Made by a program: the position numbers and the translations under genes | Source of the DNA: Tuctoria greenei | Lineage: Eukaryota; Streptophyta; Magnoliopsida; Poales; Poaceae | Length of the DNA stretch: 64,000 nt | Direction of reading: 5' to 3' | NCBI GenBank assembly: GCA_036927565.1 | Contig: JAYESD010000003.1 | Coordinates: forward strand, 187,631,499 to 187,695,498 | The notes under the pieces: generated by a model | What the model saw: the letters and a program-made list of their open reading frames with translations, nothing else | Databases searched by the model: none | What the model was told of the DNA's origin: nothing | Part shown: positions 42,629-55,100 of the stretch, one piece after another | Position numbering within the stretch: position 1 is the stretch's first letter | Layout: each line of letters begins with the position of its first letter

Positions 42629-45600
42629 ATCCTTTGCTCGTCCTGAGCAAAGTCAAGACTTTAGGTTGATGATCAGGTGTTGCTACAATGTTCTATTTTA
42701 CAAATGTACCATGTGCACAACAAAATACTCTACCTATTATTGCAAAAGTTGGCTATGGTACTTCACCCATCTTAAGCCATTATGGGTCTTATGCCTTCTC
42801 CTATTCATGGGTAGTTGAAAGATAGAACAGCAAATGTAGCAAGCATAGCCTAGAGATCAAGTTTCACTCAAATTCTGGAGAGTTTCAATTAGATTCTAAG
42901 TACCTCAATTTGATTCTCCAAATCACTCTTTTTGTGTAGTGGAAATATATACTCACCAAGGCATTTTGCTTATACTAATCCTACCACTAAATAAGGCTTA
43001 TATGTGGAGCTTGGTAGGGAATGTAGTAGGCATATTTGCAACACATAATATTGCTAAGTCAAAAGAGTAAGCCTTAGGAGAAATAAATTCAAAACAATTT
43101 GATTCAAGACTTGTGCATGTGTGATGTAGTGAAAGTGGAAGTGTATGTTGACATGACTCCTATTTGTGTGGACTCTCTTAATTGCAAGGATGAAACATGA
43201 CTATTTTTTTCTCAAGCTTTTGATGTAAGCATGCATTTTTTCTCTCATGCTTATGATATAAGCATGCATTTTCTTTTTCTTTTTCTTGTAGCCATGTCTT
43301 CTACTCCCTTTTTATGCAATAAATTTGAAGAGAGTACTAAGCATGAAAGGAATGGAGTTTCTCTTTTTATTGTGAAATGATGATATGATGAAATTTTGCT
43401 AACTTCTAGTGTAGAAGTATAGCATGCACAAGTGAAGTCTTGAATTCAAAAAGAAATGAATGAATTCTCACATAGGACTATACTAGTTTGACTAGGATCA
43501 ATGTGAAAGCAAATAGCATATGTATAAGGTTTATCAATGTAAAACATCATATGACTTTGATAGGTATTTCCAATCAAATGAGGGTAACTTAAATCTTTTT
43601 AGAATTTATCTAGAAATCTAAGTTTCAATTTCATACTAGGAATAGCAGCCCTATCACTATTTCAAATCTCACAACAACCTAGAATTAGATTAAACTTTTG
43701 CTACCCACAATTTCTAAATTAAGGCAACATTAATTTAGGCCAATGGAAGCAATATTTGGAGCGCAGCAAGTTGTAAACTAGGGACTTAGGAAAAATAAGA
43801 TAGAGCAACTATTCATCATATTATCTATGTGAATTTTAAATTATTCTTACCGCACATCTTTATTTGATGGAAAGCAAATCTACATTACTATTTATATTTT
43901 CATTTATCTAGATGCAAGGTGGATGAATGGATGGAAAATAAAATGCAATGGGTGTTATACAGGTTACCTCAAGTGGGGGTCCTCTCCCAAGCTTGTTCTT
44001 GATCATGTTCTGTGATAGGATTTGAATCCCTAACGACGGAGGTAGGCCATGAGATTGGCCTATCCTTGTTGCAGCGTGGCTTTGACAATGGAGAGTTGAG
44101 GGTCGATGTTGTGTTGCCTCCCTCGGGTACCATGAGTGTGGTTGAAGAAAGTGTTGTTGATGTCTTTTATCTGCACCTCAAGGTCTCCCATGCGTTGGGT
44201 GTACTTCGTTATTCTATGGTTAAGGAAATGATAACCTTTAGCTACAAAGGAATGATGTTCACTCAACAAGCATTGATTGTGTTCTGTCATTTTTTGGCTA
44301 AGGCGTATCATACCTTCTTGCCATAAAGGAATAACTTGCACCTCTCATGCTTTTGTGTGTGATCCATCATTCCTTGGCTAAGGTAATGATAACCTTCAGC
44401 CACAAAGGAGTGACATGTACCCAAGATGTGTTGCTATGATATGTTGTTCCTTGGCTAAGGTACAACATACCTATAACCACAAAGAGATGACGTGCACTCA
44501 ATGCGGGTTGAGTGTGATCCGTTGTTCCTTTGCTAAGGTATAAGATACCTTCTAGCCACATAGGAAGAACTTGCACCCAATATACATTGGATGTGATCTT
44601 GTCATTCCTTAGTTAAGGTACATCATACCTTTTAGCCACAAATGAATAACTTACACCGAGTCATGGTGGCAATTCCCTTGAGCTTGAATGAGTGCTTTAG
44701 AATAGTTATCTCACATATTTGTAGCAGCCCATTGGTTGCTCATGGAGGGTTTCCATGTCAAATCTCCGACCTCGTATAGTTATGATTGACCTTCAGGTTT
44801 GATTTTCGATAGGTGGCAACCATCCTAATTTACTCTTTGGCCAAGAGATGTTGAAATGGAATCCTCTTAGAGTTTCCAACAATCGAATCTTTGAATGCCT
44901 ACATAGTAATATTACTACTGCAAACTTCACTCTATGATAGAGAGGAATGGTTAGCTCCCGATACTTGTACAAATGAATTTTTGGATTAGGTAACCGAATC
45001 TTCATTTGTACGTACGGGGAAGAACAAAATTAAACATGCATTGGGTCCAATTTCAAGTGTATCCATGAACAATGTATTATTCATTGATAAGAGTGGGGCT
45101 TTATGGATAAATCAATTTGAACATGTTCTAGAACTCCTACTAATAGCAATGCAAGTGATGCACTATATGGATCCCATTATCTTGTAAAGTTTCTAACCAT
45201 CATAGCTTTTTACACAAGAGCATATGTTATCATTTGGATCATGGCAAACAATATTCTCAATTTTATCCCCCTGAACTTTTCTAGGAATTTGAAAATTAGT
45301 GATTCCACATAAAAATGTAATTCAAATTAAGATCAAGTACATCACTTATTCCTAGGAGTTTGAAATCTAGTGACACCATATATGTATGAAGCTCAAATCA
45401 AAATCATGGTCATCACTATTCAGTTGCTACATGCAAATTCATCCATTAAATTATGCCAAAAAGTTTTGTTTCCTAAACCTAGGCAAAAATGACTAAGTCT
45501 ATAAAACAATGCTTAAGGGGTTTTAGGTACTTGTTTTAGTTTTTTCCATGTAAGGTGTTATTTGCTTTTGGAGATCCAAAAGATAATATCAACACGTACT

Positions 45601-46700
45601 CTTGTCAGGATGCATGAGAATTTAATGATGAGGAAGTGGCAACCTTCCTCATAATTGCAAGCAAGGGCATTCAATTCTAAGGCAAACCAAACAATGAAAA
45701 ATCATAAACTCATACCTTATTTGAAGAGCAATTGGTGATGAAGGTCTTTGTGTGAGAAACTCTCACCCTTCGAGTTTGGCATAGGCTTGATGTTCAATGT
45801 CAAATTCCAAGTTGAATTTGGATTTGGTTGAGGTTTCTTCTTGCTCCTCCATTGGATCATTTTCTTGAACATTTCTATACCTCAAACATCAAAATGAGTT
45901 TGAAGGAGAGATGTGTTCTCAAATCCTCCCAATGGTGGCCTGAGCTTGATGTGGCCTCCTCTTTCTTGCCAAACCACCTCTTTACAATTTTCGTCCTGCT
46001 GCAATATAATCAAGAACAAACAAAACAACTCGAAAATGGGTTACGTTATCCAAAAGCATGTTGTACCCTTTTTCAAATTGTTTTGCTCACTTGAAACAAC
46101 TTGCAAAAGCAATGAATATTAAGGGAAATATTTGAATTTTAAATATGGAAGATGAATTCAAGTGGTTACGCCCAAGGTTCATATCCAAATGAATTTATTT
46201 CCTAATTCAAAATTTTAGTTGTATGACAGTTGAAAATTTTAGTTTCCAACATGCAAGAGTGAAAATTCAAACATGCTAAATGCAAATGTAAAGATTGATG
46301 GGAAATTCAAATATGCAATTGGGATATCAAATATGAGATAATTACCAATTAACCTATTGGCAAGGACTCACTGAGTTTTTGAAGTTTGATGAGCGAGACT
46401 TACCTCCGTCCAGTTTAGCATGATGACATGTCATCCATACCGAGAGATGAAGGTGTGGATGCCTTTCTTGTTGACAAGCCAAACCTCCTTTGGTTGCCAT
46501 GTGGACAAGTGGGCCTGTCTTGGCCCCGGCCTCGTCGTCGCTTTGATGAAGACTTGTTGATGTTGTGACGGCTTTTCCCTCTTGAAGATATTCTCTTATG
46601 AACATGGTGAGGCTTGTCCTTTTTTAGGGGTGCCACTTCGTCCTTCTTGATGCTCCTTTGAGTTAACCCATACTTTTATAATAGATCAAAGGCTTCCTTC
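42629..46700 (-). other. Non-coding interior of the Athila-type element
   Basis: About 4 kb with no recognisable pol domain on either strand. It is AT-rich, with a ~78-bp tandem array at 44140-44670. In autonomous Athila elements the stretch between pol and the 3' LTR is long and poorly conserved, so this could be that region joined to gag after loss of pol. Confidence 0.5.
44140..44670. repeat. ~78-bp imperfect tandem array
   Basis: The landmark TTGGCTAAGG or a variant recurs with GGTTA/GGCTA at 44218, 44296, 44376, 44453, 44531 and 44611, i.e. steps of 78, 80, 77, 78 and 80 bp. Each unit reads TTCCTTGGCTAAGG, an ATACCTT block, AGCCACAAAGGA and TGACTTGCACCCA-like sequence. The varied step argues against a coding role. 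Confidence 0.85.
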
Positions 46701-46739
46701 AGCATGATGACATGTGGACTCCACAATCAAACAAGAAAC

Positions 46740-47690
46740 GCTTCATCCACAATGTCACTTGCCCTAGGTTGCACGAGCTTTTTCGATGTGTAGGAATCCC
46801 AACAAGTGATTGTGGAATATCTTGGATCTTGAATGCTCTTTCAATTTCTTGTCCTTGGCCAAGAGCTTCATTTGAATGTTGTCTTTATTTCTGTTTGGCC
46901 ATGGACGAAATACTTCAAAGTAGGATAGTTGAACTTAAATCCCTTGAAATCTCGATAGCCTCCTTGATTACAAGGGTGATGTCGGTTCCACCCTTGACCT
47001 CCTTGTGGATAGTAGCCATTAGAGTTGTTTTTATTGAAATGAAGAATCCCCATGGGTCTTTGGGAAATTTTTCCCAAGTGTCCCACGTTGACATGGATAT
47101 TCATAAATCATGTGAATATCCATGACTTGGATAATTCCAAACACTTCTTCATTGGCTTCATCTTCATGATACTTCAATGGGAGGTGTATTTCCATAACTA
47201 GCATGTCCACCTTGTTAAGTGGTGTGCATGCCAAGCTAAGGGAACTAGATCATTCTCCAAGCTTCTTATCCATGATGAATGAGAATAGGACTCTTTCAGC
47301 TCCAACACAAATGTGGTCATGGATTGGTGGAGCCAACCCATGCCATGAGTGTTGGATGAAGGGCCAACTATCCACCCTATGATGGAGGCAAACAAAGAAG
47401 AACACTTGGAGCCTCTCCCTAGCTTGGGGATGGATGACTTTGGCTGCTACTGGAAGATGAAATTCTTCTGTGAAAGGCAATGGCGTTGCCTAGCGAACAT
47501 TTGTTGAGGTATGCCTTGAACCATCGTGTAGTTGAGCACTTGCATCCTCGTTGGCCATCCCATAAAATGGGTTAGCCAACACTACCCTATTTTCACACAA
47601 AAGGAGAAAACAAGAAAGGGTAATCCAGTCTAATAACTATTAGTACCTATATCTTAATCACAAGTGATAGCTATCCTGTACTTCCTTTGC
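46740..47690 (-). pseudogene. Athila-type gag remnant
   Basis: On the minus strand, following the primer site, are shifted open pieces that together look like a degraded Athila-type gag. A stretch (MGWPTRMQVLNY, about 47570) is followed by acidic, His- and Trp-containing segments at 47198-47480. Then comes an N/G/Q-rich section with GWNRHHPCNQGGYRDFKG (near 46950-47000) and YPTLKYFVHGQTEIK. The typical closing helix (KLLAKDKKLKEHSR) reads in a neighbouring frame near 46800-46840. These last two blocks are the usual end of grass Athila gag. There are many frameshifts. Immediately after it, at 46701-46745, a short stretch resembles LTR sequence. Confidence 0.58.
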
Positions 47691-47693
47691 CTT

Positions 47694-47718
47694 CCCCGGC
47701 AATGATGCCAAAAATGCT
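47694..47718 (-). promoter_or_regulatory. Primer binding site of the Athila-type element
   Basis: On the minus strand TTTTTGGCATCATTGCCGGGG follows the 5' LTR. It is a slightly altered TGGCGCCGTTGCCGGGG, the tRNA-Asp-type site that marks Athila elements. This fixes the orientation of the element. Confidence 0.8.
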
Positions 47719-49436
47719 CGTTGGTATTTCTTAACACCACATATCATCTCTCGAAAGAGATGAGGCCCGCAAGCGCAGGGAATATACCGTTGTAGCATTT
47801 CACCCATGACTATTCCCAAGGGATCGTATTTATCCCAAATGAAGGCAATAGAGTAAAGTAAACACTATTCTTATTATAATTCTATGGGATACTAATCAAT
47901 TATCATGACAGGAGCAAGTTGATAATATGGGTAGTGTGACACACACCTAAACAATCCATTCTAGGGGCTAGATGAGTCATCTTGGAGATTAGACTAAGAG
48001 TTGGTGAGTTGCTCCTACAATGCCTCTAATATACATATACATACCTAGGTTAGGTATTAATGAGCAAGTTAATTATGAATGCTTATGCTAAGTTGTTCAA
48101 CACATCAAGCACGGGCTTACCCCTAGCAATACTAGGGTAACTCCCGCTAAGAGCTTGGGGCATAGCCGAACGTGGATGATTACAAAGGACAAATAGGGCT
48201 ATCACCAACTACTTCCTAACTCTTTAATCTATAGGTCTACGAGACATCCAAAGCTACTTTACTATCCTAGCACCATGCTAGCATATTAAGTAAATACCTT
48301 AGGAGCTCCAACACAAGCCATCCTATGGCAATGACTAACCTAAACGTAAGTTGAGGTGTACTGCAGACGACCTCTTAACTTACGTCGGCTGCGTGTCGAC
48401 AGGCGATGAAAGTTAGTGAACTTACGTCGGTTGCAAGCAACTAACGTAAGTAAACTTACTTTCGTCGACCAGCCGGCGAAAGTTATATTGGCCAACATAA
48501 TTGATCGGGATTATTGTAGTGCATAGCATAAGTTATTCATATTAACATGATGATATCATAACTACTTAGACTATAGTGGGGGTTTATAGTGTTTATGATG
48601 ATAGTATAATAACATTAAGGCATAATCATAAATACTATTCCTACCACATACATGGAATCCATAATCAATCAAGAATCGCTTCATCCAAGCATATGTATAA
48701 AAGAAGACTGAAGATAATATCTTTATTATGCACAATGTCACAAATACAAGAAGGAATACATGAGCCATACCTTTCCTAATTTGGAATTGTGAATAGAGAC
48801 TCCCTCTACTCCTTTCCCAATTTGGACTTGGGACTAGAGACTCTCCTCTCTACAACCTTACTCCTCCAAGGACTAAGAAAAGTAGTGTATAAAATAGAAT
48901 GAAGCTCAAGTGGTGTGCGTGAGAAGTGAGGGTAGGTGGTCCTATTTATAGATGGAGAAGGGTCGGTTCCCACTACCAAAAGTGAGTGAATCAGTCTTCA
49001 TCGTGATTGGGGCACCGCAAGGAGTCAACATGTGGAAATTGACTGAGTTTGGCAACAGAATCACTTCGGCCGAACAGGGTGTTAGGCTGCACTAGAATGT
49101 TGACCAATTCCAGTGTGCTTTCTCGGCGTGACTTCCAGGTGAGTCCTATTAACTGATATGAGTGATACACCGTTGGATGGCCTCAGATACTACTGTTTGT
49201 GGGACATTTGATCCATGTGATGCCACATGTCGGCGCTTGATTGGTTGGGATGATAATTTATAGGATTGCTCCCCCTCTTGTACCTCATTTCCTGCATAAA
49301 ATACCCGCATGCACTATTCTTCCAAGGACAAGTGGAAATAGCTTAAGTAGAAAGGTGATGTGTGCAAGAAATGATTTTTCCTTCACAGAATTAAGTTATA
49401 TTGATGGGTGAAATTGGGATATAATGGCCTTTAGCA
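47719..49436 (-). repeat. Athila-type element 5' LTR
   Basis: 1718 bp including a ~178-bp CACTA fragment (48344-48521), leaving about 1540 bp, close to its sister. On the minus strand it begins TGCTAAAGGCCATTATATCCC and ends ATACCAACG next to the primer site. Confidence 0.85.
48344..48521 (-). mobile_element. Second truncated CACTA-type end
   Basis: The sister LTR lacks this segment. The right border GGGATTATTGTAGTG is CACTACAATAATCCC on the minus strand, a CACTA terminus. The body contains repeats of AACTTACGTCGG and AACGTAAGTT in both orientations, as in the element at 25950-26314. The left terminus is missing and about 20 bp of host LTR are lost there, so it is a deletion derivative rather than a complete miniature element. 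Confidence 0.72.
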
Positions 49437-49850
49437 CCTAGGCCTACTGACCTGTGTGTGTAGCGCAACTGGAGACGAGGAGGCATCGCATGACTTGGAG
49501 TCAGCGCCGGTAAGACTCAGAAGAAAGGCTGGTCGCCAAGCCAAGTTATCGATTATAAGCGGCGCTGTTTACAAGGGTTTGAGGGCCCGTGGCACTGATC
49601 TGAGGCGCTCCAGTCCATGGGTCCACCATGATACAATCGAGATGACGTGTCCTAATGCCCCACGTCAGCCCTCTACATCCATACGTGTTTTGAAAAACTC
49701 TCGCCCGTAACCTCCCCGCCTGGCGCTACGAAAGGCCCTAGTGTTAATAACTCTAACCTCTTCTGCATATTCATTTCGTCCCCCGATCCCCGTGGCCTGT
49801 AGTGCTTCCTGCAAAACCGGAGGGTTAGATCTGCACTAGTGAGAGGCAAA
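49437..49850 (-). repeat. Tat-like LTR fragment (copy Y), right part
   Basis: Resumes the homology with copy X at about 28300-28700 (GGAGACGAGGAGGCA and a GGCCCTAGTGTTAATAACTC-like block). Confidence 0.48.
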
Positions 49851-50133
49851 AAAGAAAAACTTCCACCATCGCCTCTTCTTTCGGTAGTCCTCCTTAGTTG
49901 ATGGTGGATTGGAGTCCATCCTCTGTTCACCTCAAAAAACTCGACGCTCTGGTCTCTCGAGGCTGCATGTCGCCCACCGATCGCGCGGACACTCGTTGCC
50001 CTAGCGGCAAGGGCATCCTGCAACCGGGGGCAATGAAATTTTGTCATTCCTGTTCTTCCAGCTGCCAGGCCTAGGGTTGCCGACGACGCGGTTCCTTCGG
50101 GGGCTCTTCAATGAATGCCAGCTGGAGCTCCAC
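49851..50133 (+). pseudogene. PF04195-like ORF, copy Y, N-terminal piece
   Basis: Remnant of the same protein as at 28740 and 62995: VDWSPSSVHLKKLDALVSRGCMSP near 49902-49975 and, after a shift, FLFFQLPGLGLPTTRFLRGL near 50044-50103, the family's GLGLP-x-FxRGLL signature. The frame is cut at 50134 by the del/Tekay-type LTR, so the remainder would lie beyond that element, outside the window. Confidence 0.55.
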
Positions 50134-50284
50134 TGTAACACCCTCATTTCCATCCATCATGCACTGCATACATTCTTATACATGTTTAACATTAAGCCAT
50201 GTAAAAGGAACAAGATTAAAATTAATTTAGGGCTAAACTAGAAATTTTAGCTTCTCAGGGTGCAGACTTGTTTGGCCTTAACCC

Positions 50285-50640
50285 CGGACTCGTCCGGTGT
50301 CCATATTCTTCTTCAAAAAATTCAGTTCTATAGAGCTACAGACTTGTCCGGCACACTGCACAAACTAGTCCGGTTTGGTCTCTAATGTTTGTCCGGACTT
50401 GTCAGTGGTCCAAGCGGACAAGTCCGTTTGTTGATGAATTTTAGTCTGGAAAACCTTTTCTTTGCTATCTTGGAATTGTCCGGCCTAATACCCCGGACTT
50501 GTCAAAAATGCCTCTATTCCAAAATGGACTTGTCCATACCACCCCCATCAGATTTAACCGTTGATGCCTCTGTTCAATATCGGACTAGTCCGACCTCTGG
50601 CGGACTTGTCGGGTGTGCCCGACTAGGATTCAATCTTTTT
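50285..50640. repeat. CGGACTAGTCCG-type palindrome cluster in the gypsy LTR
   Basis: Copies include CGGACTCGTCCG (50285-50296), CGGACAAGTCCG (50415-50426) and exact CGGACTAGTCCG (50581-50592), with many partial copies (ACTTGTCCGG, AAACTAGTCCGG, GGACTTGTC). A further exact copy is at 51141-51152. The cluster ends ~140 bp upstream of the TATA box, the same arrangement as in the Sirevirus LTRs. Confidence 0.88.
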
Positions 50641-50780
50641 CTCCATGAATTGTCATTGGGTAATTACCTTAAGGGGCCCAAGAATGTCGTGCCCAACCCC
50701 TGTGGAGCCCATATGGGACCCCTACACGGCCTCCAACACCTTCAACTCAGAAATCCGTCAAACCCTACTACCTCCACTTC

Positions 50781-50788
50781 TATATAAA
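50781..50788 (+). promoter_or_regulatory. TATA box of the del/Tekay-type LTR
   Basis: TATATAAA after CCACTTC, downstream of the palindrome cluster and followed by a C/A-rich leader. Confidence 0.65.
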
Positions 50789-52136
50789 CAACCCACCACC
50801 CAAACTTTTCACCTCTTTGCTACAATTGAAGAAACTCTTAACCCTAGTTCATGGGAGCCGCCATCAAGAGAGGATCCAGGAGCAAGGAGGAAGAGAGAAA
50901 CACGAAGAAGGGCCAATCAAGATCAATCTTCATTGATTCTTCGACAATTGATGTTCATCATCCAAAATCTTCATCAACTCATCTCCACCAAACCTAGATC
51001 GTCACGATTCAAGTCTCACGTCAAATTCTTGATTCTTGGATCTGTAAAGAAGTAATACGGCCTCTACTTTCACTTTTCCACATGAATTCAATCCCATTCT
51101 CGCAGATCAAAGAAACCCTAATTTGCAATTCTATCCAGGGCGGACTAGTCCGGCCCCTGAAATCGGACTTGTTTGGCCTCTGAATCTGAATTGTGCTTTA
51201 TTAATTCCAAATTTACTCGAATCAACTCGAAACCTGTTTAAACTTGTTAGAAACCTTTGTAACTAGTTAGTAAACACTAATAGCAATTAATAACAAGTTT
51301 CACATCATAATTGCATTAATCATGCATGTCATGGCATATTGAGTAATATATGAGCATTTATTTAATGTAATGTCTGTTTTGTATGTTTATTGCGCGGAAT
51401 GGAAGGTGTTGCTCTAGAGGGTGCTGTCGAGGACCTCCACTACCAGAACTTCGAAGCTTTCGACCCTAACCAAGCTCAGGAGCAAGGCACGTGTCCTTGA
51501 TCATTTTGATGCTATTTTTAAATGTTTTGTTTGCAAAACTGCATGCTTGTGTTAATTTGACGGGAAACCCACTTATAGGTGTTTACTAGACTTGTTGACA
51601 TCCTTGTCGCTTGGAATACATTGTAGAGTGTCGTTAAGGGCTTTTTACCTTTTCGCTTCACTCTAATTAATTGGGATGGGAAAACAACCAAAATGCTTAA
51701 TCATGATTTAATGAACCTAGGGATGATGTAAATTGATGAATATGGCTAAATGGTAATGTGGGATTGGGAGATCTAAGCAAGCATGGTTTGTGGATTTGGT
51801 TGGTCGATATGGTGGTATGCTTGCCTTGGATCTAAGGACCGGTTCATGCAATAATAAGCCAGGACAACAGTGCCACCACAAGGCCAAGTATGGGTGCGGC
51901 TTAGCCAATTAATTAGGAGTATTACCAGCATTGATTCAGATCATTTGGAGGAGCGGGGAATGGGAGTCGGTTGAGTTTGCAATAGTGGCGGACTGCCCTG
52001 GGATCCGAACGGCACAAGAGGGGGCCCTTGGTTAGATGTGCTCAGTTGGAGGCATCACAATTGGTGAAACCTTAGTGGGTCAATATAGGCTGGTAGTCCC
52101 TTTGTAAAGGCTATTTTGTGATCTCTTGGCCATATA

Positions 52137-55100
52137 CCTAATGTAAAATCCCAATTTTTCCTTAATACAAAGTTCAGTTACCAGCTTGTTATCAACCCTA
52201 GTGGAGATCAATTATGGTTGTGCACATGAATTTGATCTCCATAAAGAATCTCTCTCACTCATACTTCAATTTTCTTAACATAGGGGATGGACTTCACCAA
52301 TGACCATAGGGTAATTCAAGTGACATTTCTGCAAATTTTTGAATTTATTGAATGGAAATTTTCTAGGGCTAATCAATATGCAGTACTAAATATATTCAAA
52401 TTATTTCAAAAACTTGAATATAGCTACTGCACATTTAGGCCCTGTCAAAATATTCAAATATGAGGCTATACATTTTTCCATGGCCTCATAATATTCCAAA
52501 TAGCCTTCCTGCAAAGTTTCAAGAATTTTGAGTTCCATTTGATATTTTATTTGAGACGCTTAGCAGATTCAAGTCAAATTCAAATTTGAATTTGAATTTC
52601 TCATGAAACCTGTCGAAATTGAAAATCCAATTTCACAATCTGAATCTACATAATTAAATTGGCCTCTCCACGAAAATCTAGAATTTTTGGATCAAGTTTG
52701 GTAGGGGTATTGAAGTTCCAGAGAGGATAGACTTGGAAAGGGATGTGGGACCCACTGTCTAATCTCTCAATTACGTGCACCGCCTCCTCTTTGCTCTCCC
52801 CGCGCTTCAACATCGGGGGAGCTCTACACTGTGATTTTCAAGCACCCAGGAAGGCAGCTCGGTGGCAAGAAAGATTTGAGGCGTCCTCATCCCCTCCCCA
52901 GACTCATTCCCTCACGCCATCGACCAGAGCCATCACCGCTCGTCGTTCTTTATTCCTGGGGAAAACAGAGCACCGCCGCCTCCTTCCTCCCTAGGCAATC
53001 ACCTCGGTCTAGCCTTCTTTCTCTTCGATGCAAATAGAAAAGTTGGCACCAAGGCTATGCCTTATCATCTCCACCCCTTAGCTCATCGTGTTGCTCATTA
53101 CTTTGCCCGTATTTTGAAGTTCCGCCGTCGCCATCGTTGAGCCGCCGCGGACATTGTCCTTTGTCCACCATGGTGCCAGCAGCCTAGGCTGTTTCACGCT
53201 TCGACGTCAACAGAGAAACGAAGTGCCAGGACACCACCTTTCTCATGGTAAAAACCGTTCCTCGGTTAATCCTTTATTGAGCACAAAATTCTCTTTTACT
53301 TTTCGGCATGCTTTAAACGTTCTTTCTAGGTTTACCTTGCAATTCATTTTCTAGATGTAACTATCTTCTAATCCAGTTACATAATAGTTTCCTAGCCACC
53401 TTGCGGTTCTGTACGAACAAAAACCAGAAAGAATAATCGAGAAACGGCTATGATATGCCGATTTTCATAGCCGCTGTGAAGAAAACGTCGGCACGCTATT
53501 GAACTTGTCATTGTCAACCGTTTCCCGACATTTGCACCTCCAAATCATCTTCCTCATGCTCCCAGGAATCTTCCCTGCCTTTTCCCGAGCTTCTTGCGCC
53601 ATTCCCGAGCGATTTCGACAAAGCCGAAACCCTAGCCGCCGCCGCTGTCGTCGCGCCGCCATCTCTGGCCGTCCCCGCCATGATTGGACTCCACCATCCT
53701 CTTGCGCAGTCGATTTTATGGTTAGGCGGTCAAGGCTAGGTCGGGAGGAGGTCGACGCAAACGTTCCGGCGAGCTCGCCGGCGCCGCACCGCCGCGGTCG
53801 AGCGACACATCAGGAGGTAGACGTAGACCCCCTAGGCCTCGCTTGTCAGTGACTCTTCCTCTCGCGTGGGATCGGCTGTGGCTCGGATCTAATATGGCTA
53901 CGCGAGTTAACTCAGTGGCCCTTGGTGCGGCCCATCCCTGATTGGTCCAATCAAATGAAGTGAGGCCGGCTGCTTTATTCAAATTTTCTAATTGGAAAAT
54001 AAGTCTAGGATTCAATCAAACTTCTGAAATTCATTACTCCTAGTAGATTTGCTCAAAAATTTCCAAATAAACTCTGGTAGACTCATCTCAATCTCAACTT
54101 TGCAGTGGCGCAATTTTTTGGACATGAAACTCAGAATTTTCATAATTAATTCCTTTGAGCTAACTGCTTGGGAAATTAATTACCCCTATTCTGTTAATTG
54201 CAAAATTCCCAATTTTGGTAAGAACACTCTTCATAATACACTTGACCAGTAAAAATTTTAAGTTCATTGGACTTCATTTACTGGGTTGATCAGTGTTCCA
54301 ATTCTCTATGTAATTGAAGAATTGAGAAAAATACATTAAGCATTTCAGAATTTCTCCCAACTTGAAAAATCAATTTGTCCCTGTAGGAAGCTTAGAAAAT
54401 TGTGAAACCAAATTTTTCTAAAACCAGTGAGACCCCCCCTACCTGGTACAACCACTGGTAGCCATGATAGACCTCCAGAATTTCAACCAAAATTCAGAGT
54501 AGGGTTTTACTTGTAGGAATTTTAGAGACAACAAAATTCCTTGATCATCTCCTGTTCTTTGCAAGAGTCTCCATTATAGTCCCTAGTATCTACCATAAAA
54601 GTTCCAAAACCAGTTAAGATCATTATCTTATATTGATCATAGAATTTTAGCTTGTGACCTTAAACATATATTTTTTTTTTCAAAGTCATTCATATATAGT
54701 ATATGCATATCATGTAGTAATTGAAGTCGAGGAGGAGCCGGAAGCCTTGGAAGTCCGTATGTCAGAGACTAACGTAGACCCGGAGTCGCATTCAGGCAAG
54801 CCCCGGTTTGCATTTAAGTTCCTTACAGTCTCTTTGCAGTTTTCATTCACCTTACGTCTTCAGATGTTTGTGCATTACGTTTAAGGTGTTTGACATCCAC
54901 TGGCATGACCAAATAAACCAGGGAGTGGTTAGAATAGCTCACAAATTTGTGTAGCAACTGCCATGCTAATGTTGTCAGGACACCGGTAGATGTCGAGTAG
55001 TTGGAATCTACTCGCGAGATAGAAAGATGTCACTTATCTACACTGGGTCGGGTAAATATAAAGAATGGTTGTTAATATGAACTGGAGACCGGTCAGAGAT

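Larger units (their letters stand above)
41041..49441 (-). mobile_element. Athila-type Ty3-gypsy element, internally deleted
   Basis: Minus-strand element 41046-49436 with two LTRs, a primer site and a gag remnant. The 5' LTR is at the right (47719-49436), the 3' LTR at the left (41046-42613). The interior is only 5.1 kb and has no RT, integrase or RNase H, so it is non-autonomous. Flanking pentamers are cctga (41041-41045) and cctag (49437-49441), similar but with two mismatches. The flanks on both sides align to one continuous stretch of copy X near 28290-28340, which confirms the insertion. Confidence 0.85.

Noticed and set aside
46354..46636. Short His/Lys-rich minus-strand frames as a capsid piece
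   Set aside because: Not alignable with the gag blocks further right; left as non-coding interior.
52743..54015. G/C-rich frames on both strands that could be a host gene
   Set aside because: They lie within the long solo LTR, have low complexity and overlap on both strands; I recognise no domain.
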